64,000 nt of DNA from an uncultured Maribacter sp. (lineage in GTDB: Bacteria > Bacteroidota > Bacteroidia > Flavobacteriales > Flavobacteriaceae): contig NZ_CANMBB010000001.1 of the NCBI RefSeq assembly GCF_947495965.1, positions 647,728 to 711,727 on the forward strand. The letters run 5' to 3'. The translations under genes and the position numbers were made by a program. Below are positions 15,736 to 25,160 of the stretch, in pieces (within the stretch, counting starts at the first letter, position 1; each line of letters opens with the position of its first letter). The notes under the pieces are model-generated. The model searched no databases, was not told where the DNA came from, and was given only the letters and a program-made list of their open reading frames with translations.

Positions 15736-18700
15736 TTATCGCTTTAAAAATAAGGCTTCTGGTAATTCTTTATCTATGGTAAATCCGTTTTCTAAAATAG
15801 TATCAATATGTAAAGATTTACTTTCTTTTAAAAGGATTAAGATAGTAATTTCAGATTTTAAAAGTGCCATGATTTCTTCAGAATTCAATGAGTCTAAATT
15901 TACTATAGCCACATTTGCTATTTCTTTAAAGGCTTCTAATACCGAATTTGAAAAATTATACTTCTTATAATTATGTGTAATGTAACTATTAGTAACAATT
16001 TCTCTGGCTTCAGAATCTTTAATATATGTTGTTATTTTTCTGTCTGGAGCATCTAATTTTAATAAAAAATCTAATTGACCAAAATCTTTAGACAAATGTA
16101 TAATTTGTGCTTTAGAATCTAAATAATCTATAATTTCTTTATAAATAGAAGCATATAACTTTAGATCTGATTTAACGGTATTATATATGAGATTTCCTTT
16201 ATACCTATATTCTAACAACACTAGAGAATGAAAATATGAAGCATTTTCTATATCTTTTCGTATTGTATTAAACTCCTTTCTAAAATGGGTGCTTATTTGT
16301 TTCGTTTTTTCTCTTGTAGTTACTCCATAAGAAGAATCCTGAATTCCTATTTTATTTAGCACCTTAATGGTTATACTCCCATCACGAATAATAAAACTAC
16401 CTTTTGGTAATACCTCCGAATTCCCATGAATTAGAATTGGAAGAACGTCTAGCCCTAATTTATCGGCCAAATGAAATGCCCCTTTATGAAACCTTTTTAT
16501 TTTATTGGTTCTAGAACGTGTGCCTTCCGGAAACGTAATAAGCGAATACCCTTGCGCTACCTTTTTACGCAAATGTGCTTCTCCATTTTCTACTCCTTTA
16601 GAAACTGGATAAAAACCTGCTGCTTGTACTGCTTTACCAAAAACGGGAGAATTATATACCCAATCGTTCACCAAAAAAACAATTTTTGGATGCAACATTC
16701 CTATGGCCAAAATATCTAAGAAAGAGGTATGGTTGGCAATAATCATAACCGGTTCTTTAAAAGTATCTTTCTTTAAATTAATTATTTCTTTAGACACAAA
16801 ACCATTAGTATATAGTACGGACCCCATAAGTTTAGAAATAGACCTATGGAAGCCCGCCATTTTTATTTTCTTAGAAACTGGAATTATTTTTAATACTAAA
16901 CTAAAAAAAGAAAGCACCAAACCACCCAAACCAAAATAGGTAAAAGACAAAACAGAATGTATAAAAAGACGAAAAGAGATTGGTCTTTTAGTTGTATCCC
17001 CAATAAATAATTTAAATAATAAAGGTTGTACCGTAAATGCTATAAGCACTGCAGATAGTATACCTACTAGAGAAACAACCGAAATGGTATATAAGGCCGG
17101 ATGCTTCGCAAAAATTAGAACGCCAACTCCTAAAATTGTAGTAATTACCGATAATAGTATAGATGTTTTGTGTGTTGGTACTATTTTTTCTCCTGTCCTA
17201 TTTTCTGCCAGAAAACCGTTAGTAATAAAAATGCTATAGTCTACCCCTAATCCAAAAATAAAGGTAGAAATAATGATATTAAAAATATTAAACTCTATTC
17301 CCAAAAGTCCCATAATACCAATGGTTAAAAACCAAGTTAAGAAAATAGGAATTCCTGTTACTAAGGTTAAAGAAAAGCTTTTATAAAAAAGAAGCAATAA
17401 CACTAAAACTGCAAGTACCGAATAACCAATTAGGCGGTTAAAATCATTTTTTAGATTACCCAGAAAAGCCTCATTCATTCCTTGACGGTCTATTAAAATT
17501 GTTTTCTTATGCTTAAGGTTTTCTTTAATAATTTGGGCATTTTCTGAAGTCTCTACTTTTAGCAAAGAAGTTACTGCTGTAAAATCTTCTTTAGTGCCAA
17601 TAAAGTCTGCTATTACCAATACGTTTATACTCTTATAATCCTCTAATGTTAAAGGTTGGTATTCTTTTTCTAAAGCAGCATAAAAAGGACTAAATGTTTT
17701 TGGTTTAAACCCTAGTTCCTCTCCAGCTACTATTAAGTCGTTTTTGGTTTGTTTGGTTTTAGTTGTATTCCAAAATTGCTGCCAGCGTTTAATCTTTTCT
17801 TCTTGTTTTTTCTGAGAAGAAACCAATGCTCCTATTGCGCTATAATTTTTAAGTACCCCCTTATCTTTATATTCTTGTAATAGGTGGTAAATACTATCAT
17901 TAACCTGTAAGGCACTTTCTAAATTATTTCCGTATGCTGCTGCGTAGATAGATTTTGAACCAATATCTGTTAATGCTTCTAAATTATTACGAGCATCTAA
18001 CAATGCTTTAGGTTCGTAATTCATCTTAGCAATATCCGTATTAAACAATACGTTGTTATACGTAAAAATGCAAACTAGTAATACTAAAGCTATACCAGAA
18101 AGGACAATTTTATTTTTATGAATTTCATACGATGCTATACGGTCTAAAATATTCTTTTTAGAAACCTTTTCTTTCTTAGTACTATATATTTGTGGAATTA
18201 ATAGCAAAGCAAAAAAAGATGCTCCTAAAACACTTATAGCAGCAAAAATACCAAGGTCTTGTAATGCTTGTGATTTTATAAATAACAAACATAAAAATGC
18301 ACTTGCTGTTGTTACGCTACTCATTAAAATAGACGGTGAAACATCTACATACAAACTTTTTATACTTTTGTTATTTCTTATATGTGTTAGTATATGTAAT
18401 GAGTAATCTAGTGTAACTCCCAAAAGTACCGACCCAATTCCTAAAGAAATTGCAGAAATTTTACCACGTAAAAGGTATAGAATAGCCACCGATAATAGTC
18501 CTCCAAAAATAGTTGGTAAAAAAAGGACAATAGGCACTGTAATTTTACGGTAGAAAAAAATTAGAATTACAAGAAGTAGCGTTAATGCTATTCCTACTGT
18601 AAATTGAATATCTTTTTTAATTTGGTTTGCATTGGCTACTGCAACTAAGGCAGCACCAAAATACTCGCTACTTACTTTACCCTTATATGCTGTGTTTAAC

Positions 18701-19410
18701 TCTTCTTGTATTTTATATAGTGATGTAGAAAATTTAGTATTCTTATCCGTTTCACTAGAAGGGTATTTTGGGGTGATAAAAAGCAATATATGTTGCTCAT
18801 CTTTACTTAGTAAAAAGCCATCTTTAAGAGTAAAATCGTCTCCAACACCTAAACTTTGCAATTTTTTCATTGCCATAAAGGACAATCCTAATGGATCCTT
18901 TAAAATAGTTTTTTTTGCAATTATTCCCGTAGGAGAAATAAGGGTATTGTAATTTTGCTTTGTAATACTTAATAAACTGTCTCTTGTTGTTTTTTGCTCC
19001 AGAATTTTATAATCTGAGGCCTCTAAAAAAAGCGGTAAATTTTTGTAAACAAAATCAATCGTATTAAAAACAACAGCATCTGAAACTTTCCCTTGAATAT
19101 TTTCTACATAGTCGGACTCCTTAGATAGACTATCTAAAAACGTATTTGCATAAGCAGTAATATCTGAAACCTTGCTATTAGGTTCTCTTTTAATGTTTAC
19201 AATAATTTTATCTGTAAACTTAACGGTCTGTAGTACTTTTTGATAGTCTTTATTATTCGTATTAACAGGGATAAGCTTTGTAATGTCTTCCTCGAAAGAA
19301 ATTTTACTAGCAATAAAACCAAAAGCAATTAAAATAGTAAAGAATGAGAGTAAGCCAGCAACTTTTTGCTTATGTATTAGTTCATATATTTTATATAGAA
19401 AATTACCCAT
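15736..19410 (-). CDS. MMPL/RND exporter fused to PlsC acyltransferase and a methyltransferase-like tail
   Basis: 1224 residues with three parts. Residues about 1-850 are an RND/MMPL-type exporter: a first helix at 17-37, a large extracytoplasmic loop beginning FEEDITKLIPVN, helix bundles near 265-400, a second loop and helices near 680-800. Residues about 870-1060 are a PlsC-type acyltransferase with NHTSFLD (HX4D, about 892) and FPEGTRSR near 960. Residues 1080-1224 look like a Rossmann/methyltransferase-type domain without a clear SAM-binding GxGxG, so it may be non-catalytic. The combination suggests acyl transfer coupled to export of the polyene or its ester across the inner membrane; that coupling is inference. 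The 3' end of the upstream glycosyltransferase gene overlaps its start by eight bases. Confidence 0.88.
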   Translation of the reverse strand: MGNFLYKIYELIHKQKVAGLLSFFTILIAFGFIASKISFEEDITKLIPVNTNNKDYQKVLQTVKFTDKIIVNIKREPNSKVSDITAYANTFLDSLSKESDYVENIQGKVSDAVVFNTIDFVYKNLPLFLEASDYKILEQKTTRDSLLSITKQNYNTLISPTGIIAKKTILKDPLGLSFMAMKKLQSLGVGDDFTLKDGFLLSKDEQHILLFITPKYPSSETDKNTKFSTSLYKIQEELNTAYKGKVSSEYFGAALVAVANANQIKKDIQFTVGIALTLLLVILIFFYRKITVPIVLFLPTIFGGLLSVAILYLLRGKISAISLGIGSVLLGVTLDYSLHILTHIRNNKSIKSLYVDVSPSILMSSVTTASAFLCLLFIKSQALQDLGIFAAISVLGASFFALLLIPQIYSTKKEKVSKKNILDRIASYEIHKNKIVLSGIALVLLVCIFTYNNVLFNTDIAKMNYEPKALLDARNNLEALTDIGSKSIYAAAYGNNLESALQVNDSIYHLLQEYKDKGVLKNYSAIGALVSSQKKQEEKIKRWQQFWNTTKTKQTKNDLIVAGEELGFKPKTFSPFYAALEKEYQPLTLEDYKSINVLVIADFIGTKEDFTAVTSLLKVETSENAQIIKENLKHKKTILIDRQGMNEAFLGNLKNDFNRLIGYSVLAVLVLLLLFYKSFSLTLVTGIPIFLTWFLTIGIMGLLGIEFNIFNIIISTFIFGLGVDYSIFITNGFLAENRTGEKIVPTHKTSILLSVITTILGVGVLIFAKHPALYTISVVSLVGILSAVLIAFTVQPLLFKLFIGDTTKRPISFRLFIHSVLSFTYFGLGGLVLSFFSLVLKIIPVSKKIKMAGFHRSISKLMGSVLYTNGFVSKEIINLKKDTFKEPVMIIANHTSFLDILAIGMLHPKIVFLVNDWVYNSPVFGKAVQAAGFYPVSKGVENGEAHLRKKVAQGYSLITFPEGTRSRTNKIKRFHKGAFHLADKLGLDVLPILIHGNSEVLPKGSFIIRDGSITIKVLNKIGIQDSSYGVTTREKTKQISTHFRKEFNTIRKDIENASYFHSLVLLEYRYKGNLIYNTVKSDLKLYASIYKEIIDYLDSKAQIIHLSKDFGQLDFLLKLDAPDRKITTYIKDSEAREIVTNSYITHNYKKYNFSNSVLEAFKEIANVAIVNLDSLNSEEIMALLKSEITILILLKESKSLHIDTILENGFTIDKELPEALFLKR

Positions 19411-20572
19411 TATGACTTACTAGCTTTTTTTTCTCCAAAACAGTTAAAAATAAATATGCAGAGAGTCCAAATAAAATGGCACCAAATGTAGCAAGCGTTA
19501 AGCTACCAACTATATATGTTTTTAAGTGTTTAAGAACTTCAAAATTAGTAGTCATTTCTTCTATGGTATAGGAATAATAATCTCCTAACATAAATTGCCC
19601 AACCTTAGAACTTGCGTATAATACAAAAGGTATAAATGGTGGTAAACTTATATTAGAAAAAGTAAATGCTAAGACTTTGTTTAACTTTAAAAGTATGGCT
19701 AAAGAAATAACTATTACCGTATGTAAACCCCACAATGGAGAAAGCCCAATAAAAATTCCTAATGCTATGGATAGGGCTTTTTTTCTTGGAGAATCATCAT
19801 TCTGCAAAAAATCTTCCCTTATAAATCGTTTAAATCCTTTTTTTTTAAAACGCCTGTATAAATCTCTTGGTTTTATATAAAGCAAAGCAATTAATACCAA
19901 CCAAGTGTTTAATATACTTATTCTTGTAAAATCTTTAAACGGTCTAAAATGCGACACTCTTTCCTCTTCATTGTAGGTAACTTGCACTGGTAAATTCTTT
20001 ACCAAAGTTCCTTTCCAAGCTGCTCTTACTATAACCTCTATTTCGAACTCAAATTTAGGAGTGTAAAATTTTAAGCCCATTAGTTCTGAAATTGGATATA
20101 ACCTAAAGCCACTTTGAGTGTCTTTTAATTTTACTCCAGTTTCAAACCAAAACCAAAAGTTAGAAAACTTATTTCCAAAGCTACTTTTCTTAGGAACATC
20201 CGTCTGTCCCATATTACGAGCGCCTATATAAAGAACATTTTTGGTTTCTTCCTTTTCTAAAGCATTTATAAAAACAGGAATGTCTTCCGGGAAGTGTTGC
20301 CCGTCAGAATCTATCGTAATGGCATAGGTAAAGCCCAACTCAAAGGCCTTTTTAAAACCTACTCTTAAGGCATTACCTTTTCCTTTATTTTCTTGTAATT
20401 CTATACAGTTTAAATGCTTAAATTCTTCTAAAATATTAGAAGTAGTATCTGTAGAGCCATCATTTATGATAATAATATCTTGGGTATACGCAAGAACGCC
20501 TAAAATAACTCTTTTTAAGGTTTTTTGATTATTGTAGGTTGGAATAACTACACAACATTTTAGCTGCTCCAT
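19403..20572 (-). CDS. GT2 glycosyltransferase with C-terminal DUF2062 membrane domain
   Basis: 389 residues from the ATG at 20572. The frame extends to a TTG at 20605, which lies within a -7 box and is rejected. Residues 1-230 are a family-2 glycosyltransferase: CVVIPTYNN, INDGSTDTT and the metal-binding ITIDSDGQH, then DTQSGFRLYP typical of dolichyl-phosphate-mannose-synthase-like enzymes. Residues about 255-385 form a DUF2062 domain with helices (GIFIGLSPLWGLHTVIVISL) as in polyene/flexirubin and aryl polyene clusters. The sugar donor and acceptor are unknown; flexirubins themselves are not glycosylated as a rule. First gene of the distal sub-operon. Confidence 0.87.
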   Translation of the reverse strand: MEQLKCCVVIPTYNNQKTLKRVILGVLAYTQDIIIINDGSTDTTSNILEEFKHLNCIELQENKGKGNALRVGFKKAFELGFTYAITIDSDGQHFPEDIPVFINALEKEETKNVLYIGARNMGQTDVPKKSSFGNKFSNFWFWFETGVKLKDTQSGFRLYPISELMGLKFYTPKFEFEIEVIVRAAWKGTLVKNLPVQVTYNEEERVSHFRPFKDFTRISILNTWLVLIALLYIKPRDLYRRFKKKGFKRFIREDFLQNDDSPRKKALSIALGIFIGLSPLWGLHTVIVISLAILLKLNKVLAFTFSNISLPPFIPFVLYASSKVGQFMLGDYYSYTIEEMTTNFEVLKHLKTYIVGSLTLATFGAILFGLSAYLFLTVLEKKKLVSHNG

Positions 20573-20602
20573 AGACTCCTTTATAGATGATGTGTTTTCT
20601 GC

Positions 20603-20610
20603 CAAAAATA
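20603..20610 (-). promoter_or_regulatory. Internal -7 box in the pigment operon
   Basis: TATTTTTG on the minus strand (20610-20603) fits TAnnTTTG and sits in the longest internal gap (20573-20672) of the pigment run. No TTG lies at the right distance upstream. A six-base stem (GTCTTT/AAAGAC near 20633-20647) precedes it but has no T tract. It may allow separate transcription of the last six genes. Confidence 0.45.
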
Positions 20611-20672
20611 TATGCGTTGTGGGGGTCTTTTATAAAGACTTTAGTTTTTAACAAAGATAACAATTGAAAATA

Positions 20673-21158
20673 CTAAAACAACTTCTTTTCAGAAGCATCA
20701 AAAAGGGAAGACTGCAAAACATAATCTTTAATAAACTTTTTAATAGCTTTATCTGTAGTTCTTTTAAAATTATTTATTAAAAATTGCTTGTCTTCTTCTA
20801 TGTTTTTCTTGTATTTTAAAATTTTTGGGGAATGTTCTTGTACACTTAAACGAAGGCAACGTATCTCTATATTTTTTGGTGCTTTTTCTATAGAAAATTC
20901 CAAATAATCTACCCCTTCTTTAAAGAAACTCTTTTTTTGCTTTATTCCTTTACTGTGTTTTGCTTTTAAGGTAGCAGTTGCTCCTTTATAAGCCACTAAA
21001 ATAGGTTTACTTTCTTTAGTAATATTTTCTAGGGTCATATATAGCTTTTCAGAAACTTCTTTACTATCACTTGCCAATATATAATTCTTTCTAATTTCGG
21101 TTAAATTAGGGCTTAGAAAACTTAGTATTAGAAGTATACTACCAATGAAAAATTTCAT
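20673..21158 (-). CDS. Exported hypothetical protein of flexirubin cluster
   Basis: 161 residues. Residues 1-20 look like a signal peptide (MKFFIGSILLILSFLSP). The rest is basic and helical, with KLYMTLENITKES and a Lys-rich C-terminal half. I recognise no catalytic motif. Small exported proteins of this size and position are commonly found in flexirubin-type clusters of flavobacteria, next to the FabZ-like gene as here (one-base gap). A role in handling the pigment in the periplasm is possible. It is the last gene before the internal gap with the -7 box. Confidence 0.75.
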   Translation of the reverse strand: MKFFIGSILLILSFLSPNLTEIRKNYILASDSKEVSEKLYMTLENITKESKPILVAYKGATATLKAKHSKGIKQKKSFFKEGVDYLEFSIEKAPKNIEIRCLRLSVQEHSPKILKYKKNIEEDKQFLINNFKRTTDKAIKKFIKDYVLQSSLFDASEKKLF

Positions 21159-21159
21159 G

Positions 21160-21528
21160 TTAGCTTATAATTTTAAAGGTTGCACTTAATTTTAATGCAA
21201 GAGTTTCCTCAAAAGAGGTTGTATTTTTAACCTTAATAGTATCCTCTACTTCTGTAATTGCCAAAGTAAGTTTAAGAGTATCATTTTTTTCTGGGTTAAT
21301 AATTGCCATAAATTTAATGTTAGAAGACACTGATAAAAACAACTGCTTTCCTGTTGCTTTCTCTGTAAGTTCTTTTATAATCTGTATCATACAAACTCCT
21401 GGCATTACAGGATTCCCAGGAAAATGACCTTTAAAAATATCGTGCTCTTTATATATCTTTATAGTTGCAATTACAGTTCCTGCTTCTTCTGCAAAATCTT
21501 CTACACTATATAATCCTTCTATCAACAT
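21160..21528 (-). CDS. Hotdog-fold FabZ-like dehydratase
   Basis: 122 residues with the hotdog dehydratase signature HDIFKGHFPGNPVMPGVCMI at about 29-48, where the His after KG and the MPG turn mark the FabZ active-site helix; the usual catalytic Glu/Asp position is replaced by the CMIQ segment, so activity should be tested. It is shorter than housekeeping FabZ (about 140-150). One of three dehydratase-like hotdog proteins in the cluster; such enzymes remove water from beta-hydroxyacyl-ACP so that double bonds of the polyene remain. Gap of three bases to the porin-like gene upstream. Confidence 0.85.
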   Translation of the reverse strand: MLIEGLYSVEDFAEEAGTVIATIKIYKEHDIFKGHFPGNPVMPGVCMIQIIKELTEKATGKQLFLSVSSNIKFMAIINPEKNDTLKLTLAITEVEDTIKVKNTTSFEETLALKLSATFKIIS

Positions 21529-21531
21529 ATT

Positions 21532-22119
21532 TTAAATCTTAAATTTATAAGCTACACCTACTTGAAAAACATTATTTAAGCTTGTGTTATTATCATTATA
21601 ATCGTCAAAAAAATCATCAAACAAGTCTATATTAATAAGACCTTGTTTGTAACGTGCTTCTATTATAAGCCCAAAAGGAAATTCATATCCTATTCCAAAA
21701 AGCAAAGATAAATCTATTGGTGTAACATTAGACTCATTTGTATCATTAACTAGATTTATAAAATTATTATCAAAATCGACATCTAAACTAGGTCCCAAAA
21801 TAAAATGAAACCCTTGTTTAGGTGCTACATAAAATTTATTTATTGCAGCTATAGAAATATAGTTAATATTTAAGTCTTCTCCTCCGTTAGTAGATTCTCC
21901 GCCTTGACTAGAAAACCCTATTTCTGGTTGTAAAGCGTAGAAATTTGTAAACCTAACATCTAAAAAAACAGCACCATTAAGCCCAATCTTGTCCTCTAAA
22001 TTAGTATTAGAAATGTTAGCACTATTTACCCCTAAACGTATTCCTGGATTTACTTTAGATTGTGCAAAACCTACCATAGAAAAAGCAAAAAATAGAGTTA
22101 CTAAAATTATCTTCTTCAT
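21532..22119 (-). CDS. Outer-membrane beta-barrel protein (porin/PorT-like)
   Basis: 195 residues. A clear signal peptide ends GFAQ (residue 20). The mature part has alternating hydrophobic strands and aromatic residues, starts PGIRLGVNSANIS and ends with a terminal strand FQVGVAYKFKI, as in small eight-stranded barrels of the outer-membrane beta-barrel family of Bacteroidota. It lies one base after the start side of the lipoprotein gene in the pigment operon. A role in placing or passing pigment in the outer membrane is plausible but inferred from context. Confidence 0.82.
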   Translation of the reverse strand: MKKIILVTLFFAFSMVGFAQSKVNPGIRLGVNSANISNTNLEDKIGLNGAVFLDVRFTNFYALQPEIGFSSQGGESTNGGEDLNINYISIAAINKFYVAPKQGFHFILGPSLDVDFDNNFINLVNDTNESNVTPIDLSLLFGIGYEFPFGLIIEARYKQGLINIDLFDDFFDDYNDNNTSLNNVFQVGVAYKFKI

Positions 22120-22120
22120 C

Positions 22121-22729
22121 TTAAATTCCTTTTAATTGTATTTTTAATTTGATGTTTTTATGTTCTATTAATATACGCATTGCAGCAGCATCTTTTATGT
22201 TTGAAAATTGATATACCACTTTCTCCTTTCCATTACCCTCTCTAACAATTTTTGTTAAGCCTATATTCTCATAAAAGTAAAAATGGTTTTTGTTTAATAC
22301 TTCCGCTTCTTTAACTTGAATATGTTCTTTAGTATAAGTTTGGGTACTTACATTAAATTCTTTTACTAATGTTGTAAAGTCTCTTTCTAAAACATTCAAA
22401 ATAATTTTCTTATTCATATCTTCCAAGATATGATTTACTTTAAAGTCATTTTTATAAAATGAGAAATCGAAAATTTTATTTCCCATTTCCGTTGTAAAAA
22501 CTAATCTATGCTCTTTATCTGTAATCTTTTTTATGATAATAATTCCAGAGAATTTTTTTTTATAAAACTGTAAATCGGCCTTATAAACATAATCCTTTTT
22601 TGCATTAGAAAAATAAGGATTATAAACTTGAGATACACTTATATTACTTTCTGCAAAACCATTTTTCTTAGGATAACTTGCACAGGAAACCATAACTAAG
22701 AAACAAATACTACTGAGCAAATACCGCAT
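22121..22729 (-). CDS. LolB-like or related lipoprotein of pigment cluster
   Basis: 202 residues. The lipoprotein signal ends MVSC with the lipidated Cys at 16. The mature protein is beta-rich (DYVYKADLQFYKKKFSGIIIIKK, strands about 45-67), compatible with a LolA/LolB-type half barrel, but no decisive motif is visible. It directly follows, and overlaps by 20 bases, the LolA-like gene, which supports a LolA/LolB-style hand-over pair. Such pairs recur in aryl polyene and flexirubin clusters. Confident as a lipoprotein, modest as LolB. Confidence 0.75.
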   Translation of the reverse strand: MRYLLSSICFLVMVSCASYPKKNGFAESNISVSQVYNPYFSNAKKDYVYKADLQFYKKKFSGIIIIKKITDKEHRLVFTTEMGNKIFDFSFYKNDFKVNHILEDMNKKIILNVLERDFTTLVKEFNVSTQTYTKEHIQVKEAEVLNKNHFYFYENIGLTKIVREGNGKEKVVYQFSNIKDAAAMRILIEHKNIKLKIQLKGI

Positions 22730-23333
22730 CTGGAATTACTTTATTTACTTCACGATTAGAAAAAATAATTCGCGTATAATCATTAGAAGGCTCTACCATT
22801 TTTACTTCCAAAACATCCCCATTACTAGTAAATGTAATGTGAAAGACTTTTATAAATTCAGATAATTTTGGGTCTTTAGGGGCAAAATGCACTTCGCTAT
22901 TTTTATCTTTTTTAAAATAGGTGATAGCAAAGTATTCATCATTAAACATATCGCCTTTTATACTAGCTGCTATAAGTGTATTTAGCTCTTTAAATAACTT
23001 ATTAGAACCAATATCTACATTACTCTTATCTCCTTCATTATTTATATAAAGGGTTTCTCCTTTAAACAAAACGGAATACGCAAAAGGCTTTACATATTCC
23101 CATTTTACTGTATTTGGAGCTTTAAAAGACAGCTTCCCTGTAGACTCTATATCATTAGACAAAAAATCTAAATGTTTGTATTGGGTAAAATCACTAGAGA
23201 TAGATTGGGTTTTATTTGCCGTAACTTTCACTTTATTCTTTAATGCATCAGCCTCTTTAGAGCTCATTTTTGTTTGTGCCGTAGCTACTGTTCCTAAAGC
23301 AATAAAAAAAAGAAAATATACTATCTTATTCAT
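22710..23333 (-). CDS. LolA-like periplasmic carrier
   Basis: 207 residues. The signal peptide ends ATAQ (about residue 20). The mature part has the LolA pattern: an N-terminal helix with SISSDFTQYKHLDFL, then GKLSFKAPNTVKWEYVKPF and FKGETLYINN, i.e. the strands of the open half barrel that holds acyl chains. In aryl polyene clusters LolA-like proteins are thought to carry the product or its lipid carrier through the periplasm. It overlaps the deacetylase gene upstream by eight bases and the lipoprotein gene downstream by 20. Confidence 0.85.
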   Translation of the reverse strand: MNKIVYFLFFIALGTVATAQTKMSSKEADALKNKVKVTANKTQSISSDFTQYKHLDFLSNDIESTGKLSFKAPNTVKWEYVKPFAYSVLFKGETLYINNEGDKSNVDIGSNKLFKELNTLIAASIKGDMFNDEYFAITYFKKDKNSEVHFAPKDPKLSEFIKVFHITFTSNGDVLEVKMVEPSNDYTRIIFSNREVNKVIPDAVFAQ

Positions 23334-24102
23334 AAGCTACAATATCTAGTAATTTATTTACAGTTATAGACTGCATTTTTTTCTGCTGTAAAAATAGCAA
23401 TAACTGTTCCAAAACAGCCACGCTTTTAGCACTAGTATCGTGTAAAAGAATAATATCGCCTTTTTTTAAGTTTTTGGTTATTCTACGCACCACCATATTC
23501 TTTGTTCTTTTGGTAGTATCTAAAGAACGAACACTCCAACCTATAGAAGTTAAGCCCAAATCTTTTACTGCCTGTTTAATTCTTGGGTTTGTTACCCCAA
23601 AAGCCGGCCTGTATAAACGCATATTTTTATTAAAAACAGCATTAACATGAGTGTTTGTTTCTTCTAATTCTTGCTTTACCTTTTCTGTACTTAAAAAACC
23701 AAAATTACGAGTGTGTGAATAAGTATGATTCCCTATAGTGTGCCCTTTTTCTAATATTGTAGAAACAATAGCTTGGTGTTCCTTTATTTCTTTACCAACA
23801 CAAAAAAAAGTAGCTTTTGCATTATATTTTTCTAGAAGTTCTAAAACTTGAGGCGTAAATTCTGGATGCGGACCGTCATCAAAAGTAATGGCAACTTTAT
23901 TTTCTTCTATTTTTTTATTTTTATGATAGGAGGTTAAATGGTAATTCCATTGAATAAAAAAAGAACCAAAAACTGTTAGCGCAAACCAAATAAAAGCAAT
24001 AATGCCATATACATAAACAGGAATAGGAAACCAATAACTTGTAAGTAATAACAAACAGAAAAGTGCAATTACAATTCTATTTACGTTACCAAACCTTAGC
24101 AT
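23326..24102 (-). CDS. Polysaccharide deacetylase-family (NodB) protein
   Basis: 258 residues. Two hydrophobic helices near 10-50 anchor it to the membrane. The NodB domain follows: VAITFDDGPHPEFTPQVL (motif 1, with the catalytic Asp and metal Asp of TFDDG, about 70-76), HTIGNHTYSHTRNFG (motif 2, metal His in NHTYSH) and YRPAFG (motif 3); a late DIILLHD is motif 5. The active site appears complete. Relatives remove N- or O-acetyl groups from carbohydrates; in a pigment cluster it might hydrolyse an acyl ester or amide. Overlaps its upstream ketosynthase-like gene by seven bases. Confidence 0.87.
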   Translation of the reverse strand: MLRFGNVNRIVIALFCLLLLTSYWFPIPVYVYGIIAFIWFALTVFGSFFIQWNYHLTSYHKNKKIEENKVAITFDDGPHPEFTPQVLELLEKYNAKATFFCVGKEIKEHQAIVSTILEKGHTIGNHTYSHTRNFGFLSTEKVKQELEETNTHVNAVFNKNMRLYRPAFGVTNPRIKQAVKDLGLTSIGWSVRSLDTTKRTKNMVVRRITKNLKKGDIILLHDTSAKSVAVLEQLLLFLQQKKMQSITVNKLLDIVAYE

Positions 24103-25160
24103 TGTTTTAGTAAAGTGAAGCTATGATTTTCTCCTCTATACTGATTATATAATAGAATGGTTTTTAAAGTTTTAGTTTGTTTCTGATTTAGTTTAACCAC
24201 ATCTGGGATAGATTGGGTTTTAAGAACCTTAGCTCCTAACCAAAAGCCAAAAGAAGATGCCGTATTATACTCGCCACATAAATGTTTGTAATATACTTGT
24301 TGTGTATCTGCAAAAACACCTTCAGAAAGCAGATTATAATACCCGTCAAAATCTACATCGCCATTATTACCTAGGATAACAGCATCTATTTCGGATACAT
24401 TAGAACCGCTTTCTTCTAAAAAAGAAATTATACGTTTTTCTAAATTTTTTTTTGAAATTGTATTTAGGGTTTCTATTGCAATTACTTGAGCGTAAGAACT
24501 CTCTTGTTGTGTAGTAGATAGTGCAAAGAAACCTGCTCCCTCTCCAAAAATAGCTCCGGAAGTATTACTTTCTAATAAAGAAGAAGTATCTGTATTTTCT
24601 TCTTTTACAAAACCTATTAATTGATGAATCTTAACTGTATGTGGGGCATTCTCGTCTACACCACCAACTAGTATATTTTCTTCCTCGCCTGAAGATAATT
24701 GTAATTGCGCATCTAGTAAAGCCGACTCAAAAGACGCTCCAGAATGTACATATGTAAAATTATATCCTTTGCATTGTATGCCTAGAGCTATTTGTCCGCC
24801 AACAGTATTGTGTGTAGACTGTATAAATGAAGTTGGGGTTAAAAACTCTTCGTTATTATCTATTAATTTACTCAAGAATTTTTCAGAGTCTATTAAACAC
24901 CCCATTCCAGTTCCTGTGATTATTGCATCTACAGAATCTAGTTGTGCGTCTTGCATAGCAATATTAGAAGCAACTACTCCCATTTTTACACCAAGAGCCA
25001 TTCTACGAGCTGCACCGCCAGAAATAAAATCTTTATAAACAGGGTTTACCACAGGCATAACTCTGTCATTATAGGTAATTACTTCCTCTAAAAACGCTTT
25101 ATTATCAAAGGTTTTCTGAGCAGAAATAACACCACAACCGTTTATAAAAACTTTTTTCAT
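24096..25160 (-). CDS. Ketosynthase-like protein without active-site Cys (chain-length-factor-like)
   Basis: 354 residues of the thiolase/ketosynthase fold, slightly shorter than FabF (about 410). Where the active ketosynthase has Cys, this protein reads FTYVHSGASFESALLDA, with Ser-Gly-Ala and no Cys. THNTVGGQIALG, VGGVDE and GAIFGEGAGFF are recognisable fold elements. The late His motifs (AHGT and GHT) are also absent. It is therefore not a condensing enzyme on its own and resembles the chain-length factor of type II polyketide synthases. The start shares one base with the stop of the intact FabF-like gene, just as KS and CLF genes are coupled in type II clusters, so a heterodimer setting polyene length is likely. 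Confidence 0.83.
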   Translation of the reverse strand: MKKVFINGCGVISAQKTFDNKAFLEEVITYNDRVMPVVNPVYKDFISGGAARRMALGVKMGVVASNIAMQDAQLDSVDAIITGTGMGCLIDSEKFLSKLIDNNEEFLTPTSFIQSTHNTVGGQIALGIQCKGYNFTYVHSGASFESALLDAQLQLSSGEEENILVGGVDENAPHTVKIHQLIGFVKEENTDTSSLLESNTSGAIFGEGAGFFALSTTQQESSYAQVIAIETLNTISKKNLEKRIISFLEESGSNVSEIDAVILGNNGDVDFDGYYNLLSEGVFADTQQVYYKHLCGEYNTASSFGFWLGAKVLKTQSIPDVVKLNQKQTKTLKTILLYNQYRGENHSFTLLKQC

